Shown: positions 58,261 to 64,000 of the stretch, piece by piece | How the letters are laid out: each line of letters starts with the position of its first letter | How positions within the stretch are numbered: position 1 is the first letter of the stretch | NCBI RefSeq assembly: GCF_040958095.1 | Contig: NC_091217.1 | Span: forward strand, 12,084,715 to 12,148,714 | Length of the DNA stretch: 64,000 nt | Direction of reading: 5' to 3' | DNA from: Procambarus clarkii | Taxonomy: Eukaryota; Arthropoda; Malacostraca; Decapoda; Cambaridae | Translations under genes and position numbers: made by a program | The notes under the pieces: generated by a model | What the model saw: the letters and a program-made list of their open reading frames with translations, nothing else | Databases searched by the model: none | What the model was told of the DNA's origin: nothing

Positions 58261-60279
58261 ATGGAGGAGAAAGTTGCATCGTTGGTGGCTCACCCAGACT
58301 TTGAAGGGATTCAGAGCCTTAAAAAGACTGAGTTAATACAAATGGCAAATCAGTTGGATTTGACCGCCAACAATAGAATGGTTAAAGCCCAAATATTGAA
58401 AGTCATTGTGACACATTTTGTTGAGAATGGAGAGTTAGAGGAAGAAATTCTAGAGGAGTTAAGAGAGGAGTCGAGTGATCAGATGACGTTAAAGCGTCTT
58501 GAGTTAGAAGCGCAAATAGCATATGCTAAGCTTGATGCTCAAAAAGAACAGAGAATATTAGAACTTGAAGCTCAAAAGGAACAGAAAAAGTTAGAGGCTG
58601 AAGCTCAGCAAAGAGAGCTCGAGACTAGGCAGTTAGAGGTTATGGCACAGTTGCAACTAGAAGCCACAAAGAAGCAACAATTAGAGATTCAACAACAAAT
58701 GGCTGACACTAACTTCAGGCTTGAATCACAGCGTATGGCAGCTGGGCATGGAAATACTAGTAATGTTTCAACAAATAGTGATAATAATCCCATCAGGATG
58801 AATAAGTATATAGAGTTACCCAAGTTTAATGAGGAGGATCCTGAGGTTTTCTTTGCTCATTTTTATAAAATTGCCATCAGTATGAACTGGCCAAGGGATC
58901 AGTGGGTAGCCATTATGCAGTCTCAATTTAAGGGGCGTAGTCAGGAGGTTTTTACATCCCTACCTGACGCTCATAGCTTTGATTACGAATTTGTAAAGAA
59001 AAGCATCTTAAATGCATATCAAATAAATCCAGAGGCACACAGGCAAAAGTTTAGGAACCTAAGGAGGATAAGTGATCAGATAATAGCAGATTTTACTCGT
59101 CAGAAGACGAATTTTTGCAACAGATGGTTAAAGTCACTTTCAGTCACTGACTTTGATGCTCTAAAGAATCTTCTTATAATGGAAGAAGTATTGTCATGTC
59201 TCCCAGACAAGTTGTCTACTTTTATGGCAGAACACAAGAATGTAACAGACATTTATGAGCTGTCAAAGCTCGCGGATGAGCATGAGTTGTTGACTAAGGC
59301 CCAGTTTACGGCCACTTCACCTAAGTCTAGTCGTAGAGTAAATTATAATGCTCACCGAACTCCTTATCAGAATCCCTCCAGTCCTAGTGCTCCAGTTACT
59401 CCCATGAGCTCTTCTCTTACAAAACCTAACCCTGCTACTTCATTGTCAGGAATGTCAAATAATAATAAGGTTATTTCTAAACCTACAGTTGGTTCTACCA
59501 GTGTGTCCACTGTAAGGTCTTGTTCCCATTGTAAGAGAAAAGGCCATGGAATTAATTCCTGTTTTATATTGCACCCTGAGTTACGACCAACTGGTCTCAT
59601 TTATTGCAGAGGTGTGCAAAATAAACTTACTAATAAACATGTAACTGTAAACCCCAATTGGGTGAAACAGTATTCACCATATATGTCTTCAGGTGAAGTT
59701 TTGTGCATTAATGGGAAGTGGAAGCCAGTGGTTATTCTTCGTGATACAGGTGCTTCCCAAACCATAATTTCATCCAGCATTCTTTCTGATGTTGAAAAGA
59801 GAGAGACTGGAAAGTTTGTTGTTCTTCAGAGTGTTGCAGGATGTAAAACTGTACCTCTAATAGACATTAATTTCAGATCCACCATTACACCAAGTTTATG
59901 CACTGTGGGTGTTAGTTCACAGTTGCCCATCCCAGGTGTGGATGTTATATTGGGTAATGATGTGGCCATAAATCATGTTGTGGGTGAGAATGATCCCCGT
60001 TTGTGTAAACAGCCAGTTGCAGACCATGTTTATTCTGCCTGTGCTGAAGTTAGTTCTATGAATGAACCTGTTGTAGAAGATGGTTTTGTCCATTCTACCT
60101 GTGCTGATGTCAGTACTACTATAAATCCAGTTGTCAGTTCTGATGTTGTTACTCAAGCATTTGTTCCAGTAACCAGTACCCCTTCAGTGGAGAAGTGGGA
60201 TGTGGTTGTTCCAGATTCCTGTGTGGCCGATTTAGTTGTTGAGAGTAAGCCTGATACTATGACTGCTTTATTCCAATAA
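58261..60279 (+). CDS. Retrotransposon Gag with aspartic protease
   Basis: A 672-residue protein. I use the ATG at 58261 because the extra upstream codons begin with GTG. Residues 1-65 resemble a SAP-like helical segment (LKKTELIQMANQLDL). Residues about 70-155 are a Glu/Gln/Lys-rich coiled coil. Residues about 185-335 look like a capsid domain (LPKFNEEDPEVFFAHFYKIA, then FVKKSIL and RKFRNLRR-like sequence). A single zinc knuckle CSHCKRKGHGINSC lies at about 422-435. The protease has DTGASQTIISS (about 496-506) and a later ILGND. Gag forms the particle and packages RNA; the protease processes it. There is no RT after the protease, where one would be expected. The last ~80 residues are repetitive (CAEVSS, CADVST). 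Confidence 0.88.
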   Translation: MEEKVASLVAHPDFEGIQSLKKTELIQMANQLDLTANNRMVKAQILKVIVTHFVENGELEEEILEELREESSDQMTLKRLELEAQIAYAKLDAQKEQRILELEAQKEQKKLEAEAQQRELETRQLEVMAQLQLEATKKQQLEIQQQMADTNFRLESQRMAAGHGNTSNVSTNSDNNPIRMNKYIELPKFNEEDPEVFFAHFYKIAISMNWPRDQWVAIMQSQFKGRSQEVFTSLPDAHSFDYEFVKKSILNAYQINPEAHRQKFRNLRRISDQIIADFTRQKTNFCNRWLKSLSVTDFDALKNLLIMEEVLSCLPDKLSTFMAEHKNVTDIYELSKLADEHELLTKAQFTATSPKSSRRVNYNAHRTPYQNPSSPSAPVTPMSSSLTKPNPATSLSGMSNNNKVISKPTVGSTSVSTVRSCSHCKRKGHGINSCFILHPELRPTGLIYCRGVQNKLTNKHVTVNPNWVKQYSPYMSSGEVLCINGKWKPVVILRDTGASQTIISSSILSDVEKRETGKFVVLQSVAGCKTVPLIDINFRSTITPSLCTVGVSSQLPIPGVDVILGNDVAINHVVGENDPRLCKQPVADHVYSACAEVSSMNEPVVEDGFVHSTCADVSTTINPVVSSDVVTQAFVPVTSTPSVEKWDVVVPDSCVADLVVESKPDTMTALFQ

Positions 60280-60280
60280 A

Positions 60281-62140
60281 TTGGGAAAGGATGTCCATGT
60301 ACCATTGTCTTGCCCGCTCACTACGAACGTTGTGCCAGGAGTTGAGAGAAACTTAAAAGCCACGACTCTGTATTCCAGCCAAGTGAATGGTTTAGGACAA
60401 GATGTCGGGTTGGCAGAAGTATTCCCGCTCACTCCAAGTTTAGAATCAGTTGTCGAGAGTAAGTCCGTTGTAGAGGCCCCGCCTCACCCTAGTCAAGGTG
60501 ATATAATAGGGGAGGAGGTCAAACTACCTGTTACTTGCCCGCTCGTTTGAGATTCCCTTAATTTAAGTGCATTGAGTAGAACTGACCCTAAGATTTCAGA
60601 GAGAAGCAAGGAGACAGTCTGTACTGTAGATCCAGTTTTGGAGAGTGTGGGAAAGCAGCCAGAGGATCAGCTTCTGTTGAGTAGATGGAGACCCATTGAG
60701 CCTCCCTCTTCAGTTGTCTGTGAGGATGTGACCCAGCTTGGTAGTGATATTATTGATTGTGAGCAGACAGTACTCCGAGCAGCTCCAGAAGTCATGGGAG
60801 GAAATTTTGGTAAAACAATTGAGAGTGGTAAAGTAGCATTTGGATCTAAGTTGCGGAGTTGTGATTCTTATTCCATGTGGAGTAAGTATTTCTCATTGTG
60901 TACATTGAGTCAGAGTGTGTGTAGGATGTTGAAATCTACTTTTATTCTGCAGGAGCCATTTTCTTGTGAAGTGATGGACTGTGGGACATCTTTGTCAAGC
61001 CTTGTGGTTGAGCAGAGAGAGTTTACTCAAGTAGGTTGTGCACCCAGCAGTTCTGAGGAAGTGGTGAGTTATGCTAGAGCAGTGTCTCTATATTCAGATC
61101 CAGTTAAATTTGATGCACGAGTGATAAAAGTGTATGTTCCACTCAAGTGTGGTGTTGACCTTCAGAGTCATATTGTGGGTGAAGGATTAAATCATACTGG
61201 GGAGCAGATGTTTGAGGCTCCAGGTGTGTATTTCAAGTTGGGGGATAAGGTTATCCTACCTAGTGTTAATCATTGTGAAGGGTTTCAGATTGTCCTTGGG
61301 TGTTTCCCAGGTAATCTGCTGTTCATCTTCAAGATGTTAAGACCCTTAAACCTCTTGGTTGATTGGTTGTCATCAGACGTAAATCACTTGGGAAGTGATG
61401 GTGAGGGTTGTCAAGTTTTCGGTATGTTAGTCTTTTGGCAGACTAGACGGTTGATGAAAGTGTGTGTGGTGTTCAAGTTCACCATCAGGAGGTGTGAACT
61501 TGTCTTCGGAGTTATGATTGAGATATGGTGCCTAGGCATATGCCTGTTTTCTTTCACTGATCGTTATGACAGAGTTATGAGGCAATTGATTTCTGTGTTC
61601 CTTATGGATCATCTGAGTCAGTTCGATCAGGTAGTCTTTGCACTTATCTTGGGTTGCATTTCTTGGTTTGAAGGTCAAAGGTTTGCTAAGTCGGTGTGTT
61701 GTGTTTCGGAAGGTTCTATGAATGGGAAAGTTTTATACATAATTGTGAGGTTTAATGCTAATTTCTCTAATTTTAGTATCCATTGGGCGAGAGTATGTGT
61801 TCCACAGAGGATCCAGAGTGATGAAGAGCAGATGTCTGTGTCAGAGCATACCCAGGAGAAGTCCCAAATCTACTCACCATCCAGTCAGCTTCAATTAAGC
61901 AGTTCAGCTCCAGAAAAAGGGAGTAATGGGAAATGGAGTCTGTCTTGGAAAAATTCACCATGTGAAAAAGGGATCACATGGAAATACGGAACTGATCTTG
62001 GAGAAATAGTAGAAACATATGAAAAGCTAAATTGCCATGATAACTGTGTGAAAGCAGCTACCTTTATTGACAATTCTATTCATGCTACTAATGATACTGT
62101 TGTAGATAGGAGTGTGAAATATGATCTGAAACAAAGTTAA
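60281..62140 (+). CDS. Second long retrotransposon frame of unknown function, one internal stop
   Basis: The frame is open from 60281 to 62140 except for a TGA at 60548-60550, leaving 89 and then 522 codons after a methionine at 60572. It lies in the +1 frame relative to Gag, whose stop is at 60277-60279, so a frameshift or reinitiation could link them. I recognise no RT, RNase H, integrase or chromodomain motif. A hydrophobic stretch, MIEIWCLGICLFSF, lies mid-way. The first part resembles the low-complexity linker between protease and RT in related elements, which is inference. The rest may be a relic of pol, captured sequence, or an accessory gene. Length of the open frame in a young element argues against chance alone. 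Confidence 0.45.
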
Positions 62141-62385
62141 ATAAATGAGATAGTACCCTGGAGAGATAAATTTGCATACTCCAGTGACACATATGTAGAA
62201 CATAGTCATAAGACTGAAATTTCTGAGTTTCCTGTAAGACTATATTTGGAGTGTTTTCATTTTTGTCCAGAAATGTGTTCTAATTACTTTTACATGTTTG
62301 GTGTAATTAATACCATAAATCTCAAGTGTCATACATTTTACTTTGAAAAAATGCCATTGATCTTCAATCTATTGCATTTTTTTTC

Positions 62386-62398
62386 TTGGAGGTGGAAG
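62386..62398 (+). promoter_or_regulatory. Polypurine tract
   Basis: A purine-rich GGAGGTGGAAG ends right before the 3' LTR. It is the expected primer for plus-strand synthesis. Confidence 0.6.
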
Positions 62399-63182
62399 TG
62401 TTACGTACTCCTTGCTGAATACGTATATAAATTTAAAATAACTTGTTTTGTTCCATTATATCATTGCCTGTATAAGTACACACATTGTGTTTTTGTAAAT
62501 TATCATGTGGTGTGGCAGCGTCAGTGGAGACAGGAGCGCGGTTGCTTTGCACACGTCTAATACCTGTTAGATTCGGGAAGCTGGACCTGTTCAGTTGGGA
62601 GTTCCAGATGTCACTTTTATTTAGTTTAGGTAATTGTTTATTTTCTGCAATTAAGCCGGTGGCATTGTACTTATATATTTTGTAAGTAACTATTATATGT
62701 AATTTGCAGTCTTATGTGTTTTGAGAACAAGTGGTTGTTCAATTAGTTTTAAATATTAAAAAGTCCTTAGTTTCCATCCCTCATCCTGGATGAGGCAGAC
62801 GGGAGAGGATTATGGGTAGCGACAGAGCGAGAGTTCAGTAGCTTCACGGGACTCGAAGAAATAACATGTGGGAGATAAGTCTGTTTACTTCTTGTTGTGC
62901 CATATTTTATTATACTATATTAGAAGGACAATACCTTTTGTTTGTTGTATAAGTTAACTTGACCATCTGTGTTTTTATATTATACTGTCTTGAATATATA
63001 TCTATATAATATTTTGTATCTATTCTTCAGTCCTAAAGGAAGATTTTTATTTATGTGCTCATTACTTATCAAGGGGTTATACTGGTGACCCGATCTTGAG
63101 AACAGCAGTTTTCTCGTATCCCTAGACGTAATTAAAGCTTGGCTGCTGTAGGGTCACGAGCCGTAACGAACCATAGGTAACA
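62399..63182 (+). repeat. 3' LTR
   Basis: 784 bp, about 99% identical to the 5' LTR by direct comparison. Confidence 0.95.
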
Positions 63183-63187
63183 ATTAT

Positions 63188-63536
63188 TAGGAAAGATAAT
63201 GCCATCCCAATACCGGCCATCACTCCCCCCCCTACCCCCCGGCGTACCCCACTCCTTCCTACCCCCCCCCCCCAGGCTCTACCTGTCATACACTAACCAC
63301 TTGCCCCGCCCATCCCAACGCCCCCCCCCCCCCCGCGTCCCCATTATCGACCTTAAGAACACAGAACACCAGACCAGAACACAGGTCTCACCCCCTCTAC
63401 CTGCTGCCCCCCCCCCCCCTGCTACTCTCCCTATATATTTTCAGACATGATAAACAATTGAATATAGTTCAGCGTTCACTAAACATAATTATATCATTAC
63501 ACACAGAAATCACAATACTGTGATGAATCAAATGAA
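63188..63536. other. C-rich region with no supported gene
   Basis: Several runs of ten or more C residues (63262-63272, 63322-63334, 63407-63418). No gene is visible. Confidence 0.6.
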
Positions 63537-63705
63537 CAAATCCACAAGGGCCGTGATGAGGATTCGAACCTACGTCCGAGAGGATCCCGTCGTGATCCTT
63601 TTTCGACATTTTAACTATGTCGTGCTACAGTCGATTAATTAAGGGGCTTCTGGGATCCTCTCGGACGTAGGTTCGAATCCTCATCACGACCGTTGTGGAC
63701 TTGTT
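63537..63705. mobile_element. Inverted pair of tRNA-derived SINEs
   Basis: The minus-oriented left copy (63537-63590) and plus-oriented right copy (about 63613-63705) share the B-box GTTCGAATCC and the flanking GGACGTAGGTTCG. The right copy also keeps an A-box-like segment. They belong to the family at 35615. Confidence 0.75.
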
Positions 63706-64000
63706 CATAATTATAAGAAACGATCCATCAGGTCTGAACCCGCGTGTTATCGTTATCTTCTCCTGTAATGTGTACACACCTGGGGTCAATACGCATTTAT
63801 TAATGACGTCATAGCCACTCCTTCAAACACCTCCGTAATATTGTCTATGGCCATCAGTCATTATTACCAGCGTAATAATCGTCTATCATAATTTTCATCC
63901 TTAATCCCTGATACATCAATCTTTCTTACTTTATCCATCGGTCACTCTCCTTCTCTCACCGTTACTTGTGTCCCAAGTATCTACCAAGCGGTACAGCAAA
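63706..64000. other. End of window, no supported gene
   Basis: No gene or named repeat. Confidence 0.6.

Larger units (their letters stand above)
57156..63187 (+). mobile_element. Young LTR retrotransposon, Gag-protease only
   Basis: The LTRs lie at 57161-57947 and 62399-63182, start TGTTAC and end AACA. They are flanked by a 5-bp duplication, ATTAT (57156-57160 and 63183-63187). I count six substitutions and one 3-bp indel between them, so the insertion is recent. Internal sequence carries a Gag-protease frame and a second long frame of unknown nature. No RT, RNase H or integrase motif is visible. Gag type suggests the Gypsy side of LTR elements. It probably depends on a related complete element. 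Confidence 0.93.

Overview
The window is eukaryotic nuclear DNA from an invertebrate. It has spliced genes with GT-AG introns, dense retroelement relics, tRNA-derived SINEs, long (TA)n runs and about nine minisatellite arrays. Several short repeats look like families I remember as common in decapod crustaceans, crayfish in particular (the SINE tail around 2230, 37080 and 40120; the fragments at 31010 and 38313). That assignment rests on memory and inference, not on a search. I see no ordinary single-copy host gene.

Layout. 1-2462 holds broken CR1/L2-like LINE copies and SINEs. 3670-16096 is a 12.4-kb element flanked by roughly 3-kb terminal inverted repeats (TIRs) and inserted into a (TA)n run. 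Between its arms lie five compact genes: one methyltransferase-like gene and three tandem macro-domain-like genes on the minus strand, and a divergent, spliced BIR-BIR-RING inhibitor-of-apoptosis gene on the plus strand. 16357-23265 is mostly minisatellite, plus a LINE endonuclease relic. 24094-30390 is an apparently full-length, open two-ORF non-LTR retrotransposon (I/Jockey/R1-like). It sits in a 30-bp minisatellite that itself lies inside an older CR1-like LINE, and it has a 15-bp target duplication. 32570-35380 is three back-to-back minisatellites. 35615-42745 is SINE and LINE debris. 43018-45340 is two head-to-head, inverted Penelope-like (PLE) structures between (TA)n runs, each carrying hammerhead-ribozyme-like motifs. 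46562-46932 is a near-perfect palindromic MITE. 47549-49800 is a 15-bp minisatellite that appears to have grown from the end of a dispersed repeat. 50930-52900 is a CR1-like copy, and 52925-56445 is a 28-bp minisatellite with higher-order structure. 57161-63182 is a young LTR retrotransposon encoding Gag and an aspartic protease, but no recognisable reverse transcriptase or integrase.

The most interesting object is the 12.4-kb TIR element. I see no transposase, integrase or polymerase in it. Its cargo looks like an accessory kit acting on host pathways: apoptosis inhibition and ubiquitin ligation, possible ADP-ribose binding or hydrolysis, and a methyltransferase-like protein. Every gene has its own TATA box 35-80 bp before its start codon, and the inner ends of the two arms supply matching AATAAA signals to the two outermost genes. 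It behaves like a self-contained, virus-like or cargo-carrying mobile unit that may be mobilised in trans. That interpretation is inference; the structure itself is read directly from the sequence.
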